From an uncultured Acidobacteriia bacterium (GTDB lineage: Bacteria > Acidobacteriota > Terriglobia > Bryobacterales > Bryobacteraceae): a stretch of DNA of 64,000 bases. Location: contig CAIYVZ010000014.1 in assembly GCA_903929755.1 (NCBI GenBank), forward strand, positions 62,001 to 126,000. Direction: 5' to 3'. Of this stretch, positions 18,227 through 27,161 are shown one piece after another; position 1 is the first letter of the stretch; every line of letters starts with the position of its first letter. Under the pieces are notes generated by a model. The model was not told where the DNA came from. It saw only the letters and a list, made by a program, of their open reading frames with translations, and did no database searches. Position numbers and translations under genes: made by a program.

Positions 18227-19644
18227 AGACCACACTCACGTTCATCACCCTCGCATGCGCGGCCACCAGCCTCTGCACCGCGCAGCCTCTGGACCGCACC
18301 AAACCCCCAGTCTCGCCCGACCCCAGGCCCTACAAGCTCCCGCCCATCACCGATTCGAAGCTGCCCAACGGGATGAGCATCATGCTGGCCGAGGATACGC
18401 GGGTCCCGCTTGTTACCGTGCGCCTCGTCTTCCCCTCCGGCAATCGCCGCGACCCGCGGGACCTGCCCGGCCTCGCCGCCAGCATGGCCGGCATGCTCAC
18501 CCAGGGCACCAGGACCCGCACCTACCAGCAGATCGCCGAGCAACTGGATGGCATGGGCGCTTCCCTCTCCGCCAGCTCCGGAGCAGACCAGATCACCCTC
18601 CAGGGCGCGGTGCTTTCCGATAAACTCCCCGCCCTGCTCGACATCATGGCCGACATCGCCCGCAATGCCTCCTTCCCGGAAAGCGAACTCACTCTGCACA
18701 AACAGAACCGCAAGCAGCAGTTCGCCATGGATCACGCCGAGCCCGCCTACCTTGCCACCGAAACCTTCCGTAAGGCCACCTTTAAGGAACACCCTTATTC
18801 GCACATCGGCCCCACGGCGGAGGCCATCGAAAAGCTGTCGCAGAAGGCGCTCATTGACTACCGCGACACTTTCCTGGTGCCCAACAACGCCACCATGATC
18901 CTGGTTGGCAGCATCCCGTCCAAGGCCTCTGTCCTCAAGACCCTCACCACGCTCTTCGGCTCGTGGCAGCAGAAGACCCTGCCCGCGTACAAGCCCTCTG
19001 CCGTGCCTGCCGCAGACAAACAACTCGTCCTCGTGAACCGTCCCGGCTCCGTCCAGGCGGATATCGAGATCGGCCGTACCGCGGCTCTCCACAGCGATGC
19101 CGATTACTTCCCGCAAATGATGGCTTCCGTCATCCTCGGCGGCGGTACCAATTCGCGGCTGTTCATGGACATTCGCGAGAAGCGCGGTTACGCCTACGAC
19201 GCCCATACTGAACGAAATTCTTTCGATGAAGCCGGCACCCTCGCCGCCGTCACGCAGATCCGTAATGAGGTCGCGGCTGAAGGCCTCACAGCTGTTATTG
19301 AACACCTGGATCGCATGGGTAAAGAGCCCGTCTCCGCCGAAGAACTTCGCGACGCCAAGAACCTTGCTAACGGCATGTATCTGATGCGCCTCGAACCCCA
19401 GTCCGGCCTCGCCGATCAGCTGGTCACCATGCAGGTTCAGCATCTGCCGAAGGACTATCTGGAGACCTACACCACGAAGGTAAACTCCGTCGAGCCCGAG
19501 CAGATTCAGCGCGCGGCGAAGAAGTACATCTCCAGCGAGAACTCCACCGTAGTCGTCGTCGGCGATGCCACAATACTTGCGCAGCCCCTTGAAAAACTGG
19601 GCAAATTCACCCTTGTGCAGGCGCCCCAGTCAGGTCAGCAATGA
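18223..19644 (+). CDS. M16 family peptidase, non-catalytic partner
   Basis: The 473-residue secreted protein (signal peptide ending …ATSLCTAQ) has the M16 fold: 'KLPNGMSIMLAEDTRVPLVTV' region near 45 and a C-terminal domain with 'GGGTNSRLFMDIREKRGYAYD' region. The expected HxxEH is absent: the corresponding region reads 'GLAASMAGMLTQGT'. It is therefore likely the substrate-binding partner of the upstream catalytic gene, with which it shares an ATGA overlap. The last codons overlap the next gene (nudix) in the same way. Confidence 0.9.
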   Translation: MKTTLTFITLACAATSLCTAQPLDRTKPPVSPDPRPYKLPPITDSKLPNGMSIMLAEDTRVPLVTVRLVFPSGNRRDPRDLPGLAASMAGMLTQGTRTRTYQQIAEQLDGMGASLSASSGADQITLQGAVLSDKLPALLDIMADIARNASFPESELTLHKQNRKQQFAMDHAEPAYLATETFRKATFKEHPYSHIGPTAEAIEKLSQKALIDYRDTFLVPNNATMILVGSIPSKASVLKTLTTLFGSWQQKTLPAYKPSAVPAADKQLVLVNRPGSVQADIEIGRTAALHSDADYFPQMMASVILGGGTNSRLFMDIREKRGYAYDAHTERNSFDEAGTLAAVTQIRNEVAAEGLTAVIEHLDRMGKEPVSAEELRDAKNLANGMYLMRLEPQSGLADQLVTMQVQHLPKDYLETYTTKVNSVEPEQIQRAAKKYISSENSTVVVVGDATILAQPLEKLGKFTLVQAPQSGQQ

Positions 19645-20162
19645 AGATAGTCTCGCAGAAAGAAGTCTATCGGTGCCGCCTCTTCCACATCACAGAAGAG
19701 GTGGCTTCCGGTGACGATGGCTTCGTCATTGAACGCAGCATCGTCCACCATCGCGGAGCCGCCGTCATGCTGGCCTCTGACAGCAAAGGCCGCGTGCTGC
19801 TGGTCCGCCAGTTCCGCCTGCCCGTAGGCCGCAAATTATGGGAGCTTCCCGCAGGCACGGTGGATGAAGGCGAGAAGCCTTTCGCCACTGCGAAGCGTGA
19901 GTTGAAAGAGGAGACGGGCTACACGGCGAAGAAGTGGAAGAAGCTGTGCGAATACTATCCAAGCCCCGGTTTTGTGGATGAAAAAATGACCATCTGGCAC
20001 GCCACCAAACTCACAAAGGGCCAGGCTTCCCCCATGGATGACGAGCGCATCGAGACCCGCTGGTTTGCGAAGAAAGAATTCAAGGACATGATCCGGAAGG
20101 GCCGTATTCAGGACTCCAAAACCCTGGTAGGCTACCTGATGTGGCTGCGAATGGGGAAGTAG
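19641..20162 (+). CDS. Nudix hydrolase, ADP-ribose pyrophosphatase-like
   Basis: The 173-residue cytosolic protein carries a complete Nudix box at about 72-94 (G-x5-E-x7-REL-x-EE-x-G). The preceding 'RQFRLPVGRKLWELPAG' is typical of ADP-ribose pyrophosphatases. It likely hydrolyses ADP-ribose or a similar nucleoside diphosphate derivative. It starts four bases inside the upstream M16 gene and seems to be the last gene of that operon. The link with the proteases is unexplained. Confidence 0.88.
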   Translation: MKIVSQKEVYRCRLFHITEEVASGDDGFVIERSIVHHRGAAVMLASDSKGRVLLVRQFRLPVGRKLWELPAGTVDEGEKPFATAKRELKEETGYTAKKWKKLCEYYPSPGFVDEKMTIWHATKLTKGQASPMDDERIETRWFAKKEFKDMIRKGRIQDSKTLVGYLMWLRMGK

Positions 20163-20192
20163 TCTGAGGCGCAAAGTAAGCCTGCGGGCAAT

Positions 20193-20217
20193 AAAAAAAG
20201 GCCCGCCGAAGCGGGCC
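20193..20217 (-). terminator. rho-independent terminator of the histone H1-like gene
   Basis: On the minus strand GGCCCGC/GCGGGCC pairs over seven bases around a four-base loop and is followed by seven U. It lies 22 bases after the stop codon of the minus-strand gene. On the plus strand it may also act weakly after the nudix gene. Confidence 0.85.
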
Positions 20218-20239
20218 CTGGTGAAGCTCCCAACAGAAT

Positions 20240-20686
20240 TTATGCCTTCTTGGCAGCAGCCTTTTTCGGAGCGGCTTTCTTGGCAGCAGCTTTCTTCGGA
20301 GCAGCGGCCTTCGGGGCAGCGGCCTTCGGGGCAGCGGCCTTCGGGGCAGCGGCCTTCGGGGCAGCAGCTTTCGGAGCAGCAGCAACGGCTTTCTTCGGCG
20401 CAGCAGCTTTCGGAGCAGCGGCTACAGGCTTCGAAGCAGCAGCAACGGCTTTCTTCGGCGCAGCAGCAACAGCTTTCTTCGGAGCAGCAGCAACGGCTTT
20501 CTTCGGCGCGGCAGCGGCTTTCTTCGGAGCAGCAACAGCTTTCTTCGGCGCGGCAGCGGCTTTCTTCGGCGCGGCAGCGGCTTTCTTCGGAGCAGCAGCG
20601 GCTTTCTTCGGCGCAGCGGCCTTCTTGGGTGCGGCAGCGGCTTTCTTGGGGGCCGCTTTCTTTATTGCTTTTTTGGCAGTAGCCAT
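20240..20686 (-). CDS. histone H1-like Ala/Lys/Pro repeat protein
   Basis: The 148-residue protein is almost entirely made of AAPKKA-type repeats, with no folded domain. It resembles the C-terminal tail of eukaryotic histone H1 and the bacterial H1-like DNA-compaction proteins, and is likely an abundant nucleoid-binding protein. The gene has its own promoter (CATAAT and TTTCAC, 17-base spacer), a ribosome site (AGGGAG), and a strong terminator. The plus strand is also open over this stretch because of the codon repeat; the minus frame is the real one because of those signals. Confidence 0.85.
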   Translation of the reverse strand: MATAKKAIKKAAPKKAAAAPKKAAAPKKAAAAPKKAAAAPKKAAAAPKKAVAAPKKAAAAPKKAVAAAPKKAVAAAPKKAVAAASKPVAAAPKAAAPKKAVAAAPKAAAPKAAAPKAAAPKAAAPKAAAPKKAAAKKAAPKKAAAKKA

Positions 20687-20709
20687 GATTGTGATTCTCC
20701 CTGTTCCCC

Positions 20710-20738
20710 ATTATGAATCGAAAGTTTCTAAAGTGAAA
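20710..20738 (-). promoter_or_regulatory. promoter of the histone H1-like gene
   Basis: On the minus strand TTTCAC (20733-20738) and CATAAT (20710-20715) are 17 bases apart, upstream of an AGGGAG ribosome site. The AT-rich stretch stands out from its surroundings. Confidence 0.55.
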
Positions 20739-20746
20739 CAAAAAAG

Positions 20747-20775
20747 TTGAAAAATGTTTTGGACTGTGCTTAGAT
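20747..20775 (+). promoter_or_regulatory. promoter of rnhA
   Basis: TTGAAA (20747-20752) and TTAGAT (20770-20775) are 17 bases apart on the plus strand. The promoter is divergent from that of the histone-like gene; the -35 boxes are nine bases apart. Confidence 0.55.
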
Positions 20776-20831
20776 GCCATGGCGTCTCGCACAGCACTCC
20801 CACAGCACACAGGAGCAGTGAACAGGCATCA

Positions 20832-21275
20832 ATGAAAAAAGTTAAAGTCATCACCGATGGAGCATGCCTCGGCAACCCCGGCCCCGGAGGCTGGGCCGTA
20901 GTGCTTCGATATGGCCCGCACACCAAGGAAATATATGGTTGCGAAGCCCACACCACCAACAATCGGATGGAGCTTACCGCTGCCATTCAGGGCCTGCGTC
21001 TGCTTCGTGAGAAGTGCGACATTGAAGTCATCACAGACTCCGAATACCTCCGCAACGGCATCATGTCGTGGATCGCGGGCTGGAAGAAAAAGGGCTGGCT
21101 GACGGCCGCAAAAAAGCCCGTCGTGAATCGCGATCTGTGGGAAGAACTGGACGCCGAGGCCAACCGTCACCAGGTCCAGTGGCTCTGGACCAAAGGCCAC
21201 GCTTCACACGCCGATAACAACCGTGCCGACGAGCTTGCCTCACTCGCCGCGAAGACACAATCCTCGCAGATGTAG
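20832..21275 (+). CDS. rnhA: ribonuclease HI
   Basis: This enzyme cuts RNA in RNA-DNA hybrids. The 147-residue product has the full catalytic set: Asp9 ('[10 protein letters not shown]'), Glu47 ('NRMELTAA'), Asp69 ('TDSEYLRNG'), His123 ('TKGHASH') and Asp133 ('NRADELA'). The basic handle '[15 protein letters not shown]' is present. The frame is open 26 codons further upstream, but the ATG at 20832 gives the standard N-terminus. Confidence 0.96.
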   Translation: MKKVKVITDGACLGNPGPGGWAVVLRYGPHTKEIYGCEAHTTNNRMELTAAIQGLRLLREKCDIEVITDSEYLRNGIMSWIAGWKKKGWLTAAKKPVVNRDLWEELDAEANRHQVQWLWTKGHASHADNNRADELASLAAKTQSSQM

Positions 21276-21306
21276 CCGCCGCGCCCTACAAGACAATCGA
21301 GACCGC

Positions 21307-21312
21307 TAAAAT
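21307..21312 (+). promoter_or_regulatory. -10-like box 6 nt before the cyclophilin gene
   Basis: TAAAAT, preceded by CGC, is followed by six bases and then the ATG of the cyclophilin gene. A leaderless transcript is predicted. Confidence 0.55.
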
Positions 21313-21318
21313 CAACTT

Positions 21319-21807
21319 ATGGCAAACGAAACCTACGCTTTGTTCGACACCACAGAGGGAAGCTTCAAAGTGAAGCTCTACGCCGACAAGGCGCCCAAGA
21401 CAGTCCAGAACTTCACTGACCTTGCTGAAGGCATCAAAACCGGCAAGCCTTTTTATGACGGCATCGTCTTTCACCGCGTCATTCCCGACTTCATGATTCA
21501 GGGCGGCTGCCCCCAGGGCACCGGCACCGGCGGCCCCGGCTACAACTTCGCTGATGAGTTCGCCCCCGGCCTGAAGCACAGCAAACCCGGCCTTCTCTCC
21601 ATGGCCAACGCCGGCCCCAACACCAACGGCAGCCAGTTCTTCGTCACCGTTGCCGCCACACCATGGCTCGATAATCGTCACGCCATTTTCGGTGAAATCA
21701 TCGAGGGTTACGACGTTGCCGAGAAGATCTCCAAGCTCCCCCGCGACAGCAGTGACCGTCCGCGCAAGGAAGTGAAGATCAATTCCGTGAAGATCGAGCG
21801 CCTCTAG
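21319..21807 (+). CDS. peptidyl-prolyl cis-trans isomerase, cyclophilin type
   Basis: The 162-residue protein has no signal peptide and is probably cytosolic. Cyclophilin motifs are complete: 'YDGIVFHRVIPDFMIQGGCP' in the first half and 'GLLSMANAGPNTNGSQFFVT' in the second, followed by 'WLDNRHAIFGEI'. It speeds proline isomerisation in folding proteins. It sits between rnhA and nadD with short gaps. Confidence 0.95.
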   Translation: MANETYALFDTTEGSFKVKLYADKAPKTVQNFTDLAEGIKTGKPFYDGIVFHRVIPDFMIQGGCPQGTGTGGPGYNFADEFAPGLKHSKPGLLSMANAGPNTNGSQFFVTVAATPWLDNRHAIFGEIIEGYDVAEKISKLPRDSSDRPRKEVKINSVKIERL

Positions 21808-21827
21808 TTCTGCCCTATTCAGATTCA

Positions 21828-22406
21828 ATGTCCGGAACCACGGTGTTGTTTGGCGGCACATTTGATCCCGTGCACAACGCCCATCTCACCGTGGCCCGGG
21901 CAGCTCTGGAAAAGTTTCACCCGCGCCGAATCCTCTTTGTGCCGGCGGCCCGTCCGCCCCACAAAGGGGGTGGCGCAAATGCCTCGTTTGAAGCTCGCGC
22001 CCGCATGCTGGAACTGGCCTGCCAGGGCGAACCCCGTTTTGAAGTCTCCCGCATTGAGTCGCCCCTGAACTCCGGCGACCGCCCCAGCTACTCCATCTTC
22101 ACCATTGAGCATCTGCTCGCTGCCGGCGTTGGCCCCCTGCTGTTCCTCATCGGCGCCGATGCCTTCGCCGAAATCCGCTCCTGGTTTCGCTGGGACGACG
22201 TCGTGCGCCTGGTGGAATTCATCGTCGTCACCCGCCCCGGCTCAGCTTATGAAACCCCTCCGGGCGCAACCGTCCACGAGTTGAGCGGCCTCCAGTTGCC
22301 CGAATCTTCTTCAGAAATTCGAGACCAACTCGCGCGCGGCGCAGCCACCGTAGCAGTCCCTGTATCCGTCCAGGAATGGATCACCGAACACCAGCTGTAC
22401 CGCTGA
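21828..22406 (+). CDS. nadD: nicotinate-nucleotide adenylyltransferase
   Basis: NadD makes deamido-NAD from nicotinate mononucleotide and ATP. The 192-residue product has 'GGTFDPVHNAH' at residues 9-19, 'PAARPPHKGG' near 40, 'YSIFTIEHLL' and 'FLIGADAFAEIRSW'. The usual ISSTxIR motif reads 'ESSSEIRDQL' near 160, a normal variant. It follows the cyclophilin gene by 20 bases. Confidence 0.94.
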   Translation: MSGTTVLFGGTFDPVHNAHLTVARAALEKFHPRRILFVPAARPPHKGGGANASFEARARMLELACQGEPRFEVSRIESPLNSGDRPSYSIFTIEHLLAAGVGPLLFLIGADAFAEIRSWFRWDDVVRLVEFIVVTRPGSAYETPPGATVHELSGLQLPESSSEIRDQLARGAATVAVPVSVQEWITEHQLYR

Positions 22407-22526
22407 CCCGGAAATCCGGTCACGGCCGCTGAAAATAATCTGAAGTCTCGCAAAATCAGATATTTACAGTGGAAATCCACCTGCCCCGCGAACCGTTTGC
22501 TACCCGCCGAATGTTAATCGTTGGCC

Positions 22527-23873
22527 ATGAGGCATACGCGAACTCTACTCCACTTCCTGCGCCAGCGCGCCGCCACCTTTGGGTGCGCCCTCCTGGCTGC
22601 TGCAACCTTCTGCTGCGTCTTGCTCGCGCAGAACCAACTCGTAACCATTCAGGACACACTGTTCATGGCGGATGGCATCCGCTTCAGCGGTACCCTGTTC
22701 ATCCGCTGGAATACCTTCGACACCACCAGCGGCACCATCGTGCAGCAAAACAAAACCGTTGTCGTCTCGAATGGCAATTTGCAGGTGCAACTCACCGCCA
22801 ACGCCGGAGCCCCTGCCCCAGCCAACTCGTACTCAGTCGCTTATCAAAGCGACGGCCGCGAACAGTTCAGTGAAGCCTGGACTGTCCCGCAGGTTTCCCG
22901 CACCCTCAAGGTTGCAGAAGTCCGTACCGGAACCTTCTCCGCCTCCACCAGTGGTGGCTCCGTCGGGAACCAAACCCCCATCGCCGAATCCGCCATCGTG
23001 GGCCTTATTGCCGACCTTGCGCAGCGCCCCACCAAGGGCCCCGGCTTCGGCGCAGGCAGCGTTGCCGTCATCAATCAAAACGGCCAAATCGAAACCGCCG
23101 CAGGCAACGTTGGCGACTGCGTCTACGTGGATGGCACCGCCGGCACCTGCGGTTCACCCGCGTCCCAGTTCTTCGATGCGGAGACGCCCGGCGGCGTTGT
23201 CGATGGCACAAATCTCACTTTCACCCTCGCAAACCCTCCCACAGGCAACAGCCTCCTCTTGTTTCGCAATGGCATGTACATGAAGGCCGGCTTCGACTAC
23301 AACCTGACCAGCTCCATTGTTCAGTTCGTTAGCAATGCTGCCCCGCAGCCCCAGGACACCCTGGTCGCCAACTATCGTATTGACCCCAACGCGGGTAACA
23401 TCGGCAATCTGAACTCGGGCAGCAACAGCGGCAGGACTCTTCTTGCCCAGGTCCTCTGCAGTTCAGCCGGCCGGGTCAACAGCCTCGATGTTTGGGCCTC
23501 TCTCGGAGCCTGCGACATTCCTGCTCCCCTCGTGAAGTCTGGTGATCGCTTCGAGATCCGCTTCAACTTCGCCCACACCGGTGCTGCCTCCGCATTCGAC
23601 GCGCAGATCATGTGGGGGAATACTCAGGTACTGCTCCGCCACGGTAACAAGCTCGACACTGCCCTTGTTGGCCGCGCAGAGGCGTCCGTGTCCGCTCTGG
23701 AGACCCAGATCACCACCGAGAGCTGGGGCACGCTCCTGCCCCTGCTTCCCGGCATCGTTTCCACCGGCATTCAAAATGGCCTCAAGCTCGATATCCTCGG
23801 CAAGCTCACTTCCCTCGGCATCGACACGATCGGCCTCACCAACTTCACCGTTCTTCGCTACCCGGCCATCTAG
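22527..23873 (+). CDS. secreted adhesin-like protein with tail-fibre-type module
   Basis: The product of about 448 residues begins MRHTRTLLHFLRQ and has a signal-anchor stretch ending near residue 35 ('CCVLLAQNQLV'). I do not recognise a named family for the whole. Residues around 55-150 form a beta-rich domain ('FSGTLFIRWNTFDTTSGTIV' region). A module at about 230-290 ('DGTNLTFTLANPPTGNSLLLF' region, then 'YMKAGFDYNL') resembles beta modules found in phage tail fibres and bacterial surface proteins. The last 110 residues look like a receptor-binding beta domain. A perfect hairpin follows the stop. Adhesion is inferred. Confidence 0.55.
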   Translation: MRHTRTLLHFLRQRAATFGCALLAAATFCCVLLAQNQLVTIQDTLFMADGIRFSGTLFIRWNTFDTTSGTIVQQNKTVVVSNGNLQVQLTANAGAPAPANSYSVAYQSDGREQFSEAWTVPQVSRTLKVAEVRTGTFSASTSGGSVGNQTPIAESAIVGLIADLAQRPTKGPGFGAGSVAVINQNGQIETAAGNVGDCVYVDGTAGTCGSPASQFFDAETPGGVVDGTNLTFTLANPPTGNSLLLFRNGMYMKAGFDYNLTSSIVQFVSNAAPQPQDTLVANYRIDPNAGNIGNLNSGSNSGRTLLAQVLCSSAGRVNSLDVWASLGACDIPAPLVKSGDRFEIRFNFAHTGAASAFDAQIMWGNTQVLLRHGNKLDTALVGRAEASVSALETQITTESWGTLLPLLPGIVSTGIQNGLKLDILGKLTSLGIDTIGLTNFTVLRYPAI

Positions 23874-23874
23874 T

Positions 23875-23914
23875 GAGGAAGCGGCGGGCTTCGGCAGCAG
23901 CCCGCCGCTTCCTC
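23875..23914. terminator. perfect 15-bp hairpin after the adhesin-like gene
   Basis: Two 15-base arms (starting GAGGAAGCGG, ending CGCTTCCTC) pair perfectly around a 10-base loop, beginning one base after the stop codon of the upstream gene. There is no U-run, only AAAAGCGC, so it may be a terminator of atypical type or an mRNA 3' end stabiliser. Confidence 0.6.
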
Positions 23915-23991
23915 AAAAGCGCACAGGCCACAACAGTCCCTATCCTGGCTAAGCTGGACCAGAGTCTGCGCTTCTGGTCCAGCCAGTTCAA

Positions 23992-25197
23992 TTGCCCGGA
24001 TGCGAGAATGCCCATGTGGGGCAACTGGCACAATCAACTCTCGCCGTACCAACTTCCAGAATTCGGGAACTGGCCGAAATCGCGTTTCGCATGGACGGAG
24101 TCCTCAAGCTCTACTTCGGCGAATCCAATCAGCCGACCCCGGACTACATCAAACAGGCCGCTAAAAACGCGCTCGACAACGGCTACACGTTCTACACCGA
24201 AAACGCCGGCCTGCTCTCTCTCCGCGAAGCTCTCGCCTCCTACTACCAGCGGCTCCAGGGAGTCACTCTCGATCCCCGCCGCGAGATCGTCGTTACCGCC
24301 TCCGGCGTCCAGGCCCTCAACGTCACCATCCGCTGCACCCTCGACCCCGGCGACGAAGCGCTCGTCCTTACCCCCGCCTGGCCCAACGGCGCCTCCATCG
24401 TCGCCATGTCCAACGCCCGCCCCATCGAGATCGCCCACGTTCTTCGCCACGGCCGATATGAAATCGACTGGGATGCGCTCGAAGCCAACGTCACCGCACG
24501 CACCAAACTCCTCGTCTACACCTCCCCCTCCAACCCTCTCGGCTGGACCGCGACCTTACAGGACCAGCAACGCCTCCTCGATTTCGCCCGCCGCCACCAC
24601 CTCTGGCTCCTCGCCGATGAAGTCTACGATCGTCTCTGGTATGGCACAACGCCGGGCGACGCAACCCTCGGAGACCCCGTCCCCTCCATCCTCCGCCTCG
24701 CCACCCGCGACGACGCCGTCATCGTCGTCCAGTCCTTCAGCAAAGCCTGGTGCATGACCGGCTGGCGCATCGGCTGGATCATCACCCGCGCCGACCTCGC
24801 CGCCAAAGCCACCCAGCTCAACGAATTCATCATTTCCCACGCGCCCAGCTTCACCCAAAAGGCCGCCGAAGCAGCCCTCGAACACGGTGAACCCGAAATC
24901 CGCAGCATGCTCACCAGCCTCAAGGCCAATCGCGATTTCTGTCTCTCCGCACTCGCCACCATGCCCCGCCTCACCACCCCCAGTCCCGACGGAGCCTTCT
25001 ACCTCTTCCCCAAAGTGGAAGGCCTCACCGACTCTTTCGCTTTCTGCCGCCGCCTCCTCGAAGAAACCCGCGTCGGCCTCGCGCCAGGCGTCGCTTTCGG
25101 AGCCGGTGGCGAAGGCTCCATTCGCATTTGCTATGCCGCCGATCGCAGCGTCCTCGCGCCCGCTATGGAGCGCTTAGGTCGCTATCTGTTAAGCTAG
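23992..25197 (+). CDS. PLP-dependent class I/II aminotransferase
   Basis: The product (up to 401 residues) is a fold-type I aminotransferase of the aspartate aminotransferase-like group. It has 'YTFYTENAGLLSLREAL', 'SPSNPLGW' with the PLP-pocket Asn, 'LLADEVYDRLWYG' with the pyridine-binding Asp, and 'SFSKAWCMTGWRIGW' with the Schiff-base Lys. The amino donor and acceptor cannot be told. The start is uncertain: TTG at 23992 gives the longest frame, and a GTG at 24016 is equally possible since the conserved region starts at 'PTSRIRELAEIAF'. It has no obvious pathway neighbours. Confidence 0.85.
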   Translation: MPGCENAHVGQLAQSTLAVPTSRIRELAEIAFRMDGVLKLYFGESNQPTPDYIKQAAKNALDNGYTFYTENAGLLSLREALASYYQRLQGVTLDPRREIVVTASGVQALNVTIRCTLDPGDEALVLTPAWPNGASIVAMSNARPIEIAHVLRHGRYEIDWDALEANVTARTKLLVYTSPSNPLGWTATLQDQQRLLDFARRHHLWLLADEVYDRLWYGTTPGDATLGDPVPSILRLATRDDAVIVVQSFSKAWCMTGWRIGWIITRADLAAKATQLNEFIISHAPSFTQKAAEAALEHGEPEIRSMLTSLKANRDFCLSALATMPRLTTPSPDGAFYLFPKVEGLTDSFAFCRRLLEETRVGLAPGVAFGAGGEGSIRICYAADRSVLAPAMERLGRYLLS

Positions 25198-25222
25198 GGC
25201 GGCACTGGAGGCAGTAAAACGT

Positions 25223-25627
25223 ATGAGTGGTTTTAAAGACTTTATTCTGCGCGGTAATGTAGTGGATCTCGCAGTCGGCGTCGTCATTGGCGGAGCGTTC
25301 GGTGGCGTCGTCACCGCCTTCACCAAAGACCTGATCACCCCCTTGATCGCGGCCCTCGTCGGCAAACCCGACTTCTCCGCCATTATCTACGAAGTCAACG
25401 GGACGAAATTCCCGGTCGGCGATTTCCTGAACGCGGTCGTCGCCTTCCTCCTCGTCGCCGCAGCCATTTACTACATCATCATCCTGCCCCTCGCCGCCGC
25501 CGACGCACGTCTGAAGAAGCCCGAGCTCCCCGCGCCGCCATCAACAAAAACCTGCCCCGAGTGCATCAGTGAAGTGCCCGTAGCCGCAAAACGCTGCGCC
25601 CACTGCACCTCCGCCCTCGCCGCGTAG
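25223..25627 (+). CDS. mscL: large-conductance mechanosensitive channel with C-terminal zinc ribbon
   Basis: MscL opens under membrane tension to release osmolytes. The 134-residue protein has the conserved N-terminus 'FKDFILRGNVVDLAVGVVIGGAF' region (TM1), a periplasmic loop, and TM2 'AVVAFLLVAAAIYYIIILP'. The usual cytoplasmic helix is replaced or followed by a short zinc ribbon with two CxxC pairs ('CPECISEV' and 'CAHCTSAL') near 112-131. A zinc-binding tail is not part of classical MscL. It is convergent with the NicO-type gene, two bases away. Confidence 0.92.
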   Translation: MSGFKDFILRGNVVDLAVGVVIGGAFGGVVTAFTKDLITPLIAALVGKPDFSAIIYEVNGTKFPVGDFLNAVVAFLLVAAAIYYIIILPLAAADARLKKPELPAPPSTKTCPECISEVPVAAKRCAHCTSALAA

Positions 25628-25629
25628 CC

Positions 25630-27075
25630 TTACCCCAGCGAATAGCGCGTCATCACGATACCGATCACCACGATCGCCGCGGCCGACACCACCGGCATGT
25701 AACGGACCAGCATCCCGCTTGGCCCCCTGCGCCCCGGGAAGAGGTTCCGTGCGTAAAGTACCAGCATCCCGGTGGCCGTCAGCACCAGCGCCAGCCCCAG
25801 GCTGAACGTCACCAGCAGCAGCATTCCCAGCGCAACCTTGCCCATCGAAATCGCGCTCAGCAGCAGGATCAGCGCCGAAGGGCACGGCACCAGGCCCCCG
25901 CTCGCCCCCAGCGCCAGCAGCCCGCCCATTGAAACCTCGCCCTCCTGCCCATGCGTGTGAGTGAGCCGCCCATGCGAATGCGCATGCCCGCGTTCCTGCG
26001 CATGCGCATCCCCCAGCTTCCGTACCCGCCGCCAAAGCATCACCCCGCCAATCCAGATAATCGCCCCCCCCGACACAATGCCCAGTACTTTCGCAAGCTT
26101 CTCCGGCAGAACGTACTGCGATAGAAACATCGTCGCCAGCCCCAGCGCGAACACGCTGACCGTGTGCGTGAACGTCACCATCCCGCCCAGCACAAACGCA
26201 TGTTTCGGAGTCCCCCGCGCCCCCACCAGATACGCCGCCACCATCGTCTTCCCATGCCCGGGCTCCAGCGCATGCAGCGCGCCAAACCAGAATGCCAGCG
26301 CCAGCAAAAGCCCCATCGCACCCCACGACATGTGGTCTCTCCGCAACAGCTTTGATATCGCGTCATTCCGCTGGATCGTCCCCGCAGCGGCCACTTCCGC
26401 TGGCCGCGCTCCCGACGGTAACAGAACCTCCGTCGCACCAGAACCACGCACAGGCACCCCCCTCACCTCAACCGGATGCCCCGCCCGCTTCCACTCAAAC
26501 CACGCCGCCTGGTCCTGCCGCGGAGCCACCTGCGGATCCAGCGGATACGCCGTCAGCCCGTGGCTCAAATCCACCGCCCCCTTCGACGAACGCAGCACCT
26601 CCGCGCCCTCACTCGCCACCACCACAATCTCTCGCCAACCCGCCCGCGCCGCATAATTCCGGTCCTCAAACTCCACACGCCCGCCCTTCGCGGCCACATG
26701 CAGCCGCGTCGTCACCCGAAACACCGGCAGATTCCCCGCCCCCTCCACCACCACCAGTTCCGTAACCTCAATCCGCGGCGCCAGAGCCTTCCCGCCCTCC
26801 GTGATCCGCAGCTCAGAGACCCAGCGCTTCGCCTCCGCCGCCGCCCGCCGCTCCAGAACTTCCCAGGGCGCGTCTTTCGTCAACTCCCACGCCTGCAGCA
26901 GCTCAAACGTCGGAATCTCCGCCAGATCCAGCGCGAACGTAATCTCCACACCCGTCCCCGACGGCGTCAGCTTCGCGTAATGGTTCACGCTCAGGTTTCC
27001 CATCGGATGCGCATAACCCACCGCCGCCACCAGCGGAAGCGCCATCATTTGCCGTAAAACGCTGCTCGCTCTCAT
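25630..27075 (-). CDS. NicO/RcnA-type nickel/cobalt exporter with large extracytoplasmic N-domain
   Basis: The 481-residue product begins with a signal-like segment and a roughly 230-residue extracytoplasmic domain starting '[15 protein letters not shown]'. A polytopic membrane domain follows with NicO motifs '[20 protein letters not shown]' and '[17 protein letters not shown]'. Between membrane segments lies a His-rich loop ('[14 protein letters not shown]') likely to bind metal. Family members export or import Ni and Co ions. The substrate here is inferred from motifs only. Confidence 0.8.
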   Translation of the reverse strand: MRASSVLRQMMALPLVAAVGYAHPMGNLSVNHYAKLTPSGTGVEITFALDLAEIPTFELLQAWELTKDAPWEVLERRAAAEAKRWVSELRITEGGKALAPRIEVTELVVVEGAGNLPVFRVTTRLHVAAKGGRVEFEDRNYAARAGWREIVVVASEGAEVLRSSKGAVDLSHGLTAYPLDPQVAPRQDQAAWFEWKRAGHPVEVRGVPVRGSGATEVLLPSGARPAEVAAAGTIQRNDAISKLLRRDHMSWGAMGLLLALAFWFGALHALEPGHGKTMVAAYLVGARGTPKHAFVLGGMVTFTHTVSVFALGLATMFLSQYVLPEKLAKVLGIVSGGAIIWIGGVMLWRRVRKLGDAHAQERGHAHSHGRLTHTHGQEGEVSMGGLLALGASGGLVPCPSALILLLSAISMGKVALGMLLLVTFSLGLALVLTATGMLVLYARNLFPGRRGPSGMLVRYMPVVSAAAIVVIGIVMTRYSLG

Positions 27076-27161
27076 GTCAGACGGGTATACGAAACCGGCC
27101 CGGATTCGGATTTATGTTTTTGCCGATATGCTACGGTAGTGGTTTCCCCTGCCCACAAATC

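Noticed and set aside
20250-20750. 166-codon plus-strand frame opposite the histone-like gene ('FFGAAAFGAAA' repeats)
   Set aside because: It is the antisense of the AAPKKA repeat; promoter, ribosome site and terminator all belong to the minus-strand gene.
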